Shown: one piece after another, positions 11,655-20,767 of the stretch
Layout of the letters: every line of letters begins with the position of its first letter
Position numbering within the stretch: position 1 is the stretch's first letter
Assembly (NCBI RefSeq): GCF_004011695.2
Contig: NC_082420.1
Location: 1,178,001-1,242,000, forward strand
Direction of reading: 5' to 3'
DNA length: 64,000 nt
Origin: Ascochyta rabiei
Lineage: Eukaryota > Ascomycota > Dothideomycetes > Pleosporales > Didymellaceae
Notes under the pieces: generated by a model
What the model saw: only the letters and a program-made list of their open reading frames with translations
What the model was told of the DNA's origin: nothing
Databases searched by the model: none
Made by a program: the position numbers and the translations under genes

Positions 11655-12404
11655 CTACGCGAAACTTATCAGGCCGCTCCAGGTACCTCTGAGCGCCTCC
11701 TGCAGCTCTTTCACCTGTGCCTCAAGTCGCTGCACCTTCACCACCAGCGTCTCCACATGCGAAACCAGCACCGAGTTCACACTGTCCGTGCTTTGCAGGT
11801 CGAAGGTCGTTTCGTTGAACCTCGCGTCCGGATCACCTTCCAGCGACGTAGTTTGAAAGAGCCGCCCCACCAGCGCAGTGTTCAGGGTACGCTCATGCCG
11901 GTGGAGAGAATCCAGGTCGTTGAGAATCCGGCGATCGTAGTTACGGCTGGTCTGAAGAGTGTTGATTTTAGTTTGTTCGGTCTTCTGGGAGGCTTCGGGA
12001 TGGTTCATGCGCGCCATGATCGCAGTGTCGACGATTGCACCGAGTTTTGAGTCGACGCGCGCGCTGATCTCGCGGACTATGTATGCCTTGATTGTAGTGT
12101 TGTTGGGAAATGGCGCTGCGTTTGTCGAGTATGGCGCTTGTGCAGAGTGGTGCCCTAGATCGAGCATTTCCTGAACGTGCTGTTCCATAGTGTCTATTGT
12201 ATTGAGGAGTGATGATCCAACCCAGCTTTCGGTCTTTTCAGCGGATTCACGTTCGTGATGATCTAGCTCCGTCTCATGTCTGGTCTTCGAAGAGGGTGTC
12301 TTTTTGAACCTGTGTTGTCCCTTGACTCGAGGCATTGCCATCAGTGAGAGACTACGGAGTAAACGAGGGTCAACCATGGAGCTGCGGTGTGTCGAGCCGA
12401 GCAT
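11655..12404 (-). CDS. Hypothetical protein with C-terminal coiled coil
   Basis: A single exon from ATG 12404 gives 249 residues. The open frame extends upstream but has no earlier ATG, so 12404 is the first possible start; MVDPRLL or MAMPRVKG shortly downstream are alternatives. The N-terminal third is basic and Ser/Thr-rich. The middle is helical. The last 40 residues form a heptad-like stretch (VETLVVKVQRLEAQVKELQE). No transmembrane segment or enzyme motif is seen and the family is not recognised. The coding look is moderate: a long uninterrupted frame with plausible composition. Confidence 0.55.
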   Translation of the reverse strand: MLGSTHRSSMVDPRLLRSLSLMAMPRVKGQHRFKKTPSSKTRHETELDHHERESAEKTESWVGSSLLNTIDTMEQHVQEMLDLGHHSAQAPYSTNAAPFPNNTTIKAYIVREISARVDSKLGAIVDTAIMARMNHPEASQKTEQTKINTLQTSRNYDRRILNDLDSLHRHERTLNTALVGRLFQTTSLEGDPDARFNETTFDLQSTDSVNSVLVSHVETLVVKVQRLEAQVKELQEALRGTWSGLISFA

Positions 12405-12728
12405 AAACACGTGCAGGTGAGCTGTGGGTGATGCGTTGGTAGGGTCAAGGGAGGTCGGTGCTGGTGAATTAGTAGGCGACGTGACGGGAGTGCAGTGAAA
12501 GGGCGTATGGCTCACGTGAAGCCTTTTGATGACTGCTTCCACTTTGTGCCAAAGCTAACTATATCAATCATCTTCGCGGCTGAACTCTTGACATAAATCT
12601 TTACTTCTACTTGAAATACAAAACTCGGTATTTGCATGCCGCTCTCACGTCTAAGAGCTGAACAGGAATACCTGCGCATCTAGACTTGCTGCTTAACGGT
12701 TGAGTATCTTGACACGGCCCGACATGGT
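12405..12728. other. Intergenic
   Basis: About 320 bp between two minus-strand genes. It presumably carries the promoter of the upstream-facing coiled-coil gene. Nothing distinctive is seen. Confidence 0.4.
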
Positions 12729-13340
12729 TCAAGGTATCAGTCCTTCAGTACCGACCTGATACCTCTCCAACGTCATCTCCCATTCACTTCCGTTGCCAAT
12801 TTGAGGGTTATAGGGCGGCGTGCCTATCCTACTGCTTAGATACATCGGCCAGTGTTTAGCATAAAAGCCACAGATAGTCAGGTTTCCTTTCACCCTAAGC
12901 GCACCCAATGCCCTGACAAATGTCAAGCTCTTGCCCAAACCCGGCATGGTGGGTGCTGTTGACTCATGGTCCCAATCCCAGTAAACCTGCAGATCTTGGA
13001 TGTTGGTCGCTTCCCGGCTCAATTTGTCGAATAGTTGACACCATGCGTGGGTTGTGGGTGCGTCGTCAGTCGCTGGGCAGTAAATGAAAAGTTCGGTAAT
13101 GAGTGCTGCGTTGTTAGTGTTGATCCAGGTCAACAGTGCATCTGGATGTGAGACATTGACGGTGAGAGACGGCAGTAACCACTTTGGAGCATCGTTCAGA
13201 GTTGTCATAGCTTGGAGCAGAGGATCAGTTCCCTCTCCCCAGTGGACACCTTGGGATGCGTCAAAGAAAACACAAGGCTTGCTGTGCAGGCTTGTACCGG
13301 ACTGGGAAGGACCTGGTACTGCGTTCATTGTGATTATCAT
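12729..13340 (-). CDS. Hypothetical protein, lineage-type
   Basis: A single-exon frame of 203 residues. The start could be ATG 13340 or the ATG four codons later. The interior has a regular alpha/beta feel (LPSLTVNVSHPDALLTWI, ITELFIYCPA, IQDLQVYWDWDHES, FVRALGALRVKGNLTICGF), ending in a Trp/Tyr-rich tail. This pattern resembles the many poorly described proteins of plant-associated Pleosporales that report on local strand/helix repeats, but I cannot assign a named domain. There is no signal peptide or membrane segment. An additional upstream exon is possible and was not found. Confidence 0.55.
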   Translation of the reverse strand: MIITMNAVPGPSQSGTSLHSKPCVFFDASQGVHWGEGTDPLLQAMTTLNDAPKWLLPSLTVNVSHPDALLTWINTNNAALITELFIYCPATDDAPTTHAWCQLFDKLSREATNIQDLQVYWDWDHESTAPTMPGLGKSLTFVRALGALRVKGNLTICGFYAKHWPMYLSSRIGTPPYNPQIGNGSEWEMTLERYQVGTEGLIP

Positions 13341-13954
13341 GGCCTTGGTGCGTCGATGCGCTTCTCTTGTACGAGCCAGACGAAGCCGTTTGCTGGTCAG
13401 AGAGTGCGCATTGAGCGTGTGACATGATCATCTTCGGTCTGTGTGCCAGATCCTTTTCGGTCGGTGTGCTAGATCGCAGGACTTTAGCAGAGCTGCCTGA
13501 TCCTGCGGTAAGTTTGATGCACACAATCAACATTCAAGCGGGCGTGCGCAATAGTATATGCAAGGTGATGCTCACAAATGGCTCTCAGCAGCCTCGTCGA
13601 GACCGGCTGGAGAAGATCACCGGAGAATAAGTGCAGTCCTATCATGGTCTCCAACTTTAGCGCGAAGTCCTCAGTATGGTTGAGTGTCCACGTTGGAGAG
13701 CAGGCTTGGAGGTGTGTGCTTCGGCGCCAGATCTGCACCCCGAACCACCTCGGAGGATCGGAATTCGACGCGTGGATCTGGCGTCATACGACTTTCACGA
13801 CTTTCGTCAGTTGATATGCCCCCGTTATGACAGAACCTTTCCATATACAGTGCCGGGCCCCGAACCCATTAGCATTGTCTATACTGTCATTCCCTCTTCC
13901 ATCTTGTGCGTGCATCGAGGCTTTTCCCCACACAGAACCGTCGAACACGCGGCT
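13341..13954. other. Intergenic, divergent
   Basis: About 610 bp between a minus-strand hypothetical and the plus-strand AhpD-like gene. It contains overlapping short frames on both strands that I regard as chance. No repeat found. Confidence 0.45.
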
Positions 13955-14871
13955 ATGTCGAAGCTCTCCCCAGCCCTCAAGCAACTCATAAATGCGGCGC
14001 ACTCGCGCCCGGGCCCAGTGCCTGCACCACCAAAGATCCAGTCGGTGTTCAAGAAGATCGAGCAAGAAGCTACAGACCGGCAATTGGGCCGCCCATCATG
14101 GCTGGCTGTTAGCACCGCTGCGACAATGACCATGAACTCGCCCGAGTCAATGGAAGCACTCTTCCATTCCACAACACAAGGCAAACCACAGGAGGAGAGT
14201 GTTCAGGTCGCAGAGTTCATGCGCGAGATTGGACTCAAGTGTATTGGATTCAATGGCGTAGGTCCCCTTCCAACAACACACTGTACCCTACCATCTCGGA
14301 ACAACAGCTGACTGAAGCATAGATCCCGCGCACAATCAACATGCTCAACGCCTTCCGCGCCTCACTCCCCGGAGACGTCTACTCAAAACTGAATACAACA
14401 CCCACACGCTACCCTGACGCATCAAACATCGAGCAAATCAACGCGCGCGGCCGCGGCCTGTGGGATAAGATCTACCGCCCCTTACATGAGAAGCTTGAGT
14501 CCAAGCTGGGAGAAGCGCATCCTGACCTACCCGTCTTCATCATCAACAACGAGTACGGCGGTCTGTTCACGGATCCGGAGCGCTCGACTGGCGCAACTGT
14601 GGGGCGCATCACAACGAGCTTGATTGCGATTACGTGTTTGCGTGCACAGCAGGGTGTTGGGCCACAGGTGCTGAGTCACGTCTATGGGTTGAGGAAAGCG
14701 TTGGGTGATGGGAGCTGGAAGGATGAGCCGGCTGCAGGGTCAGAGGAGGCAATCAAGTGGTTGTTGACCGACGAGGGGTGTACATGGGTGTTGGAGAAGA
14801 CGGATCAGCTTGTTGAGGCACTTGGCGGCGCGCAAGGAAGCACGTTTGCACCAGTCAAGGCGAAGCTTTGA
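13955..14871 (+). CDS. AhpD-like (carboxymuconolactone decarboxylase fold) protein
   Basis: Exons are 13955..14257 and 14323..14871; the intron has donor GTAGGT and acceptor CATAG. The product has 283 residues. Its all-helical composition and motifs ([13 protein letters not shown] joined to [16 protein letters not shown]) match fungal proteins usually placed in the AhpD-like superfamily. The paired redox cysteines of true AhpD (CxxC) are not visible, so peroxidase activity should not be assumed. No targeting signal is obvious. The upstream frame extends 93 codons before ATG 13955, but that part looks non-coding. Function unknown beyond the fold. Confidence 0.78.
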
Positions 14872-15174
14872 GTCGGAGTGCTGATAAGTAATAGTATTAG
14901 ATAGTAACGCTGTGGATGCTAGCGTCTGTAAAAGCGGTAGAGTGAAGAATTGACATAAAGTCCTACATCCTACAGTGCGGCAATCAGGCTAGAAAGATTC
15001 CCGATAGTTGCTAGTCGATACATCACAGCACTTATAGTGACATGAACATAGTGAGCCGACATTATGTCGGCTTTGCAGTGCACAAATAGCATGCTCTTAT
15101 TGTTGCACTCCCTTCGACAACTGTCTAAGAAAACAGCAGGTAGTCTTCCGCCGTGTTGCTTCGATTAGCACCGA
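14872..15174. other. Intergenic, convergent
   Basis: About 300 bp between the AhpD-like gene and the 3' end of the GMC relic. AT-rich, with nothing recognisable. Confidence 0.4.
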
Positions 15175-16000
15175 TCATGAACCCTCCAATATATCTGCCG
15201 AAATCTTCTCTGCCAGGGCGTCTTCAAGTTTCGGTTAGCGGTCATTCTCGAAGAAGATTCCATCTCATCCGTACTCCGAGTGTAGACTTACCAACAGTGC
15301 TCTGTGCATGTCCAGGCGGCAACAGCGAACGCCGACGCATCAACGACTCGTACATTTTGTACGCCAATAACCTTCGCGTGCGTATCAACAACAGCCATCG
15401 GGTTATCGACTCGACCCGTCCTGCATGTGCAAGACGCACGCCAGTTCTGGTGGCTTGAAGCCATGATGTATTCCAAAATAGCCTCGTCGCTGGTGACATT
15501 GGTGCCAGGCATCGACTCCTCAATCGCGACAGGTCGCTTAGCTTCCGCGTAGAAGAAAGATCTCGAGCGTTTGAAAGTCTGCACTGCGAGTTCTCGGTCG
15601 GTAGGATGGGATAGCTGGTTCGGGTTGACGAGAGGAAGATTGCGCGTCGAGCTCGATGTTATGTTCACGTATCCTCGCGACAGCGGCGTCACTGGGACCG
15701 TAACGATAGTTCTGAAACACTTTCCTGGGACGCTTCCAGACAGCGAAGCAGCAGTGATCTTGTTTCCAATCTGTCAAATAAATCAGCGAAATTCCTCCAT
15801 CCAAGTTTGATAACTTTGAGGTCCTGCGTTGGTTTTCTTACTTCTGACCAATCCATCGCACTAACCTCCGCCTAATGCACATAGTCATTAGATGCATTCT
15901 GCGGAATGCCAAAATTATCTTCGGGGACATATCTGAACCGTGGCTGTGTCCAGGCTGGAGCTGGCACAGCAGCCAGTGCGTATAAAAGGCTTCGCTGCAC
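15175..16000 (-). pseudogene. Decayed GMC oxidoreductase (internal deletion, lost start, frameshifts)
   Basis: Pieces of a secreted GMC flavoenzyme lie in order. N-terminal piece (16000..15872): signal-peptide-like LLYALAAVPAPAW, then FRYVPEDNFGIPQNASNDYV, where the first codon is GTG not ATG. Directly after it the FAD-binding Gly-Gly-Gly is encoded, but in a shifted frame. Most of the FAD domain is missing. C-terminal piece (from about 15771): IGNKITAASLSGSVPGK, PLSRGYVNI and VVDASAF, then a 2-nt deletion before LPPGHAQSTV, a normal intron (GTAAGT) and the final exon DALAEKISADILEGS. The catalytic His expected before ASCTC is Arg (NWRASCTC). So there are at least four lesions. The missing middle and the substrate-domain His rule out activity. 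The original substrate is not readable. Confidence 0.85.
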
Positions 16001-17444
16001 GATTGGCTGCCTCCACGAATTAAGAGACAAAGTACCTCAGCGAGTCAGAATTAGGACCTACTTGTCTCAGTTATAATTACAGATGGCGCAGACAGCAATT
16101 ATGGTCAATGTTGCTGTTAGCGCCTTTGCATTGACCAGTTGTCGTAGTCTCAAGTCTAAGGACTAGTACTTAGCTATGAAGCCTCTCATCGGCAAGGCTG
16201 CTGGACCACTGTAGCTATCGCGTGAAGTCTGCTTGCTAGGCAGTCCCTATTTCCTATAAGAGATAGGAGATGCGCCCACCTTATCTGCATCATTGTGTCT
16301 GTCAGCCACTCGACGCACTCAATAGAGTTCATGACCATCAGCGCGCTTGTCGAGTGGGGATGAACTCGCACCGACTCTCGATCGAAATCGGACCCCCGCG
16401 TCATTGCGGCGGAACGTTGGTTCCAGAGTTATCTTCGTTCCACCACATGCCCATGGGCACAACGTAACATGACAGCTTGCGTACAATGACACTGGCAGGG
16501 CTACTTTCAACAGCCATTGTCATATCCTTCTAGTGAAAGCCCGAAGCATCTGCTACTTGCAGCCGCCCATAAGCGTCCTGATGTGGAAAAAGTAGCCCTT
16601 ACTGTAAAGCATATCTGTGCTACGTATCTTGCTTGAATCGTAATCATTTGTCGCCATAGCATCATTGTCCAGTGTACACGAGCCTCCGCGTGTTTTCGTC
16701 ATGTTCCATCAATGAAAACGATTTGTACCCATTTCCTGGGTCGCATTGAGAGCAATGAAGTGGTATGTCTCTTTCCATACTTATTGTCGAGATCTAGCAA
16801 GATCTTTTCTGCTGTGGATCTAAGGAATAAGTTGCTCAAACGAGGATTTAGCTCGAGTTGATATGGCTCATGGAGGACCGACACACGAATAAGTCGACAA
16901 GCTTCTGGACATCGTTGCTGGTGGCTTTGCACGCATGGATGATAAGCTGAAGACAGTCCCAGCTCGAGAGATTACAACTTCTGGAGAAACCATAGACTCG
17001 AGCCAGGGTAGAGCTCTCCGTTGTCATGGCCAGCTTGGGCTAGTCGATCGTATGCACTATGTAGATTCTACTTAGCTGGATGTGAAGACTCTTCTTGATG
17101 TGGTGTACCGTGTTGGCCGATGCAATGCTCACGTTCTAACGAGGGTAGTAGCTTTAGCTGAGAGTGAGCATTTTGAATCAAATTGAGACGCGATGCAGGA
17201 AGGGCATTCATAGCCGGTAGCATAAGTTGTTCTCCCTCTTTACAATGTTTCCGGCGTTTACAGGTGGACTCGGCGTGGGTTGATCGTCATCCTGCGTGTT
17301 GGAAATATGTTGAGCTCGAGGTGCTACGACGACGTTAACTACAATATTGACGCTAAAGCTGACTAGCGTCTTCGCGCCCCAAATTGTGACCATTCATCGT
17401 ACACAAAGCATCAAACCCAACTCCAACAAACCCACATCTCAACA
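16001..17444. other. Gene-free stretch
   Basis: About 1.4 kb with only short frames on either strand, none resembling a known family. It lies behind the GMC relic and could be decayed sequence. No terminal inverted repeats, long direct repeats or tRNA seen. The last 100 bp should contain the DHX35-like promoter and a C/A-rich leader. Confidence 0.5.
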
Positions 17445-19469
17445 ATGGCTGAACAAGAAGAATTCAATCCACCAATCATTCCGGATCTTTACAAGCCCCC
17501 TGCTCTCCTCCCGATCGCCCAACTGAAAGATCAACTCCTCTACACAATCGAGACTCACCCTGTGACCATCATAGTCGGCGAAACCGGCAGCGGAAAGACT
17601 ACCCAGATACCTCAGTACCTTCTCAATGCTGGATGGTGCGCCTCTGGATTTCAGATTGCTGTAACACAGCCGCGCAGGATAGCAGCTACCAGCGTAGCTG
17701 CGCGTGTCGCAGAAGAGCTAGAAACGCCATTGGGTCAGAAGGTCGGGTACTCGATACGCTTCGAGGATGTCACGAGCGCAGCTACGCAGGTTAAATTTGT
17801 GACTGATGGGCTGTTATTGCGGGAGATGCTCGTCGATCCATTGTTGAAGCGGTATTCAGTCATCATGGTTGATGAGGCACATGAGCGCAGCCTGAGTAGT
17901 GACGTGTTGCTGAGTCTGTTGAAGAAGGTTTTGAGGAAAAGAGAAGATCTGAGAGTTGTGGTGAGTAGTGCTACCTTGGAGGCCGAGCGATTTCTGGACT
18001 TCTTCAATCCGGATGAAGGCGAAAAGGTATGGGGAAAGAGCAGGGAAGAGTATGGGAGGATCGTAGGTATCCAGGGACGAACACATCCAGTTGAGGTGCA
18101 GTACTTGGCTGAACCCACCAACAACTACATCGATCAAGCCGTTGAGGCCATTATGGATATTCACGAGAACGAAGCGGACGGCGACATCCTAGTCTTCATG
18201 ACTGGGAGAGAAGAAATTGACGATTCAATCGACATGATTAGCGACCGGGTCGCAGACCTGCCTTCTACAAAACAGAAACTCATGCCCCTCCCTCTTTACG
18301 CTGGTCTTCCAACAGAAGAGCAAATGTTCGTTTTCCAGAAAGCTCCCACCAACACCCGCAAAGTAATTCTCAGCACCAACATTGCTGAAGCCAGCGTAAC
18401 CATCGAAGGCATTGTCTATGTCATAGACAGCGGCTACGTTAAACTACGCGCCTACGACGCTCGTCTCGGAATCGAAAACCTCAACGTCGTCCCTGTCTCG
18501 CGCGCCTCTGCTACCCAAAGGTCTGGCCGCGCAGGCCGCACACGTCCCGGCAAATGCTTTCGACTGTACACAGAACAAGCCTTCAAGAACCTTGAGGAGG
18601 CCACCTTCCCTGAGATCCAACGTTCAAATCTTGCACCTGTCCTTTTACAACTTCTTAATCTGGGCATCACAAACCTCATCCGCTTCGACTACCTCTCACC
18701 CCCACCTTCGGCACTCGTAACCCGCGCTCTCGACCTCTTATACTCCCTCGGCGCCCTCGACAACAACGCACGCCTGACAAAACCCTTGGGGGCACGCATG
18801 GCCGAACTGCCCCTGGAACCGATGCTGTCGCGCGCACTCCTCAACGCTGCAAGTCCCGACTTCAGCTGCCTCAGCGAGATGCTCAGCATCGCCGCGATGA
18901 TGACCTTACAGGGCAACGCCTTCATCTCGCACAACGACAACAAGGCTCAGCTCGAGAAAGCCCGGCGCCGCTTTGCTGTCTCGGAAGGCGACCATCTGTC
19001 GCTGTACAATGTGTTCACAGCCTTCGTCCAGAACGGGCAGAACGTGCAATGGTGTCGTGAGAATTGTCTGAATCATAAGAGTTTGGTCAAGGCGGTTAGC
19101 GTGCGTAAGCAGCTAGCAGCGTATCTGGATCGGTTCGGTGTGAAGGAGAGCGCGCTGTCTGTGCCAGATGTACTGCGGGTTGGCGGCAGACCGTTGGCAG
19201 AACGAGTGAGGAGGTGTCTTGCGACGGGATTCTTTGCGCATGTGGCGAAAATGAAGAGTGATGGGAGTTTCTCGACAGTGGATGGGAAGACGACGCTGTG
19301 GGCGCATCCCAGTTCGGTGTTCTTCCATCGTAAGGCGGATTGGGTAATCTATACGGAGATTCTGTCGACGAGGGATAAAATTTACATTCGAGATTTGTCG
19401 ACCGTGGATATGGACTGGTTGGCGGAATATGCGCCGGAGTACTACAAGGTCAAGGATGGACGAAGATGA
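17445..19469 (+). CDS. DEAH-box RNA helicase, DHX35-like
   Basis: An intronless gene of 674 residues, close to the length of DHX35. Superfamily 2 motifs are all present in order: I (GETGSGKTTQ near residue 45), Ia (TQPRR), II (DEAH near 143), III (SSATLEAE), IV-V region (STNIAEASVTIEG, VIDSGYVK) and VI (QRSGRAGRTRPGK). HA2 and OB-fold regions follow. The N-terminus is short, without the RS or S1 extensions of Prp2, Prp16, Prp22 or Prp43. Motif context (IRFEDVTSAATQVKFVTDGLLLREM, HERSLSSDV) matches the DHX35 branch. DHX35 is a spliceosome-associated helicase found in intron-rich fungi. The exact role here is inferred from family. Confidence 0.92.
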   Translation: MAEQEEFNPPIIPDLYKPPALLPIAQLKDQLLYTIETHPVTIIVGETGSGKTTQIPQYLLNAGWCASGFQIAVTQPRRIAATSVAARVAEELETPLGQKVGYSIRFEDVTSAATQVKFVTDGLLLREMLVDPLLKRYSVIMVDEAHERSLSSDVLLSLLKKVLRKREDLRVVVSSATLEAERFLDFFNPDEGEKVWGKSREEYGRIVGIQGRTHPVEVQYLAEPTNNYIDQAVEAIMDIHENEADGDILVFMTGREEIDDSIDMISDRVADLPSTKQKLMPLPLYAGLPTEEQMFVFQKAPTNTRKVILSTNIAEASVTIEGIVYVIDSGYVKLRAYDARLGIENLNVVPVSRASATQRSGRAGRTRPGKCFRLYTEQAFKNLEEATFPEIQRSNLAPVLLQLLNLGITNLIRFDYLSPPPSALVTRALDLLYSLGALDNNARLTKPLGARMAELPLEPMLSRALLNAASPDFSCLSEMLSIAAMMTLQGNAFISHNDNKAQLEKARRRFAVSEGDHLSLYNVFTAFVQNGQNVQWCRENCLNHKSLVKAVSVRKQLAAYLDRFGVKESALSVPDVLRVGGRPLAERVRRCLATGFFAHVAKMKSDGSFSTVDGKTTLWAHPSSVFFHRKADWVIYTEILSTRDKIYIRDLSTVDMDWLAEYAPEYYKVKDGRR

Positions 19470-19596
19470 GGGTTGGGACATTGCACCACGTAGGGGAATA
19501 GTGCATGGACAAGATTTTGGAAAGAGAAGGGGTATTGATTCAAAAACTATCCAAAGAAACCCAAACGCCGCATTAGACTCATGTCGCTAGAATGAT

Positions 19597-20417
19597 CTAC
19601 TTACACGCCTCCACGAAAAGCTCGCGCATACCTTTCAGGAAGCCTGCCAGGTCGCGTGTCTCATTCAATCGCTCCACCACGCGCTCGACCTCCTCACGCT
19701 CTGCTTTGGGCCGGATGTCCAGCACCTTGTAGTCGCGTTCTGATGTGTCGAGTTCAAACCACGCTTCGCGATCCCACTCGCGCTCGTCGACGTTTGTATA
19801 TACAAACTTCAGCCTGTCATCTTTGCCCAGCCCTTCTATCCTTAAGCCGAGGTAGCTTTCCCAGAAGTCGAGTTCGGGCTCGTTGTAGCGCGATTGGCCA
19901 TCGAGGTATCGTCGGTGCTTGAGCTGTGCTTCTCGGCGCGCTGAGATGGATTTTTGAATCTCGTTGATCTGAGCGCGGAGTTTGTCGCGGTGGGTGAGCC
20001 GCTCGTCGCGCTGTTGTGTAAGGGTGCTGATTGCTTCTTGCATCTCAGACTTTTCTTGCGATTCTTTGGCGAGGTTCTGGCCATGTTGAGTTTGCTTGAG
20101 ATCTAGAATTTCAATGTCGCGCTTCTTCATGCGTTGGTCCTCTGTTAAAGCTGTTAGCACTAGTTGCTGCAAGACACGTGCGATGCGCAAGACGTACCAT
20201 GCAGTTCTGCGACGTTCATGCGGAATTGGTTTCTCTCCTCCAACACTCGTCTGCGCCCATTTTCAATAAAAGCATCAAAGCGTGTTGTGAATTGGTTCAT
20301 GCGACTGCGCAGGTCGTCGAAGCCAAAGTTGATGCCGGGCAGTTGGTCCGCCATAGAAGGCACGTCGTGCGAAGTGGCGCGCATGGAGCTGCTGAATGAA
20401 GGTTCGAAGGTAGTCAT
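19597..20417 (-). CDS. SPC25: Kinetochore protein Spc25
   Basis: A subunit of the Ndc80 complex, which couples centromeres to spindle microtubules. Exons are 20417..20198 and 20141..19597; the intron has donor GTACGT, branch GCTAAC and acceptor AACAG. The product has 254 residues. It begins with a short head (MTTFEPSF), has a long central coiled coil (from about residue 45 to 150, rich in Glu, Gln, Lys and Arg) and ends in a globular domain with DRLKFVYTNVDE, WFELDTSERDYKVLD and GFLKGMRELFVEACK. That C-terminal pattern is the Spc25 RWD-like domain. An in-frame ATG at 20474 exists, but the 20417 start matches family N-termini. It shares a short divergent promoter with RRN6. Confidence 0.92.
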
Positions 20418-20767
20418 AGCGAAAAGCTCTCGCGATTGTAAACGGTGTACTTGGAGGATGTTGCGCTGCAGCAAGTGTCTGACGTGGTCTGCGATGGCCG
20501 ATAAGTGTTGTTTTGGGCTCGTTGCTCGGTAAACAAACGCGGAAGGAGCGAAACGCCGCAGACAGCAGGCACGTGCGCACGAACACTAGCGTGATTCTCA
20601 ACTTCTGGGCTCCACATGAGCAGATGTGCCTTCTTTCACCTACGCGTTCAACTTGCAAGTCGCGCTTTTGTGTTCACCTGGCCCAAGAATCTGTGTTGAA
20701 CAAGCAGCTCAAAGAATGAGTCGATCGCCTTACACTTTTACGGATCGCAAACCTCCCATCAGTCCAA
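20418..20767. other. Short bidirectional promoter region (SPC25 / RRN6)
   Basis: 350 bp between two divergent starts, so both promoters must lie here. No clear TATA box. No repeats. Confidence 0.5.

Noticed and set aside
15981..15988. TATAAAAG on the plus strand as a promoter
   Set aside because: It is the complement of codons in the signal-peptide region of the GMC relic, and the only downstream plus-strand frame is 27 codons long.
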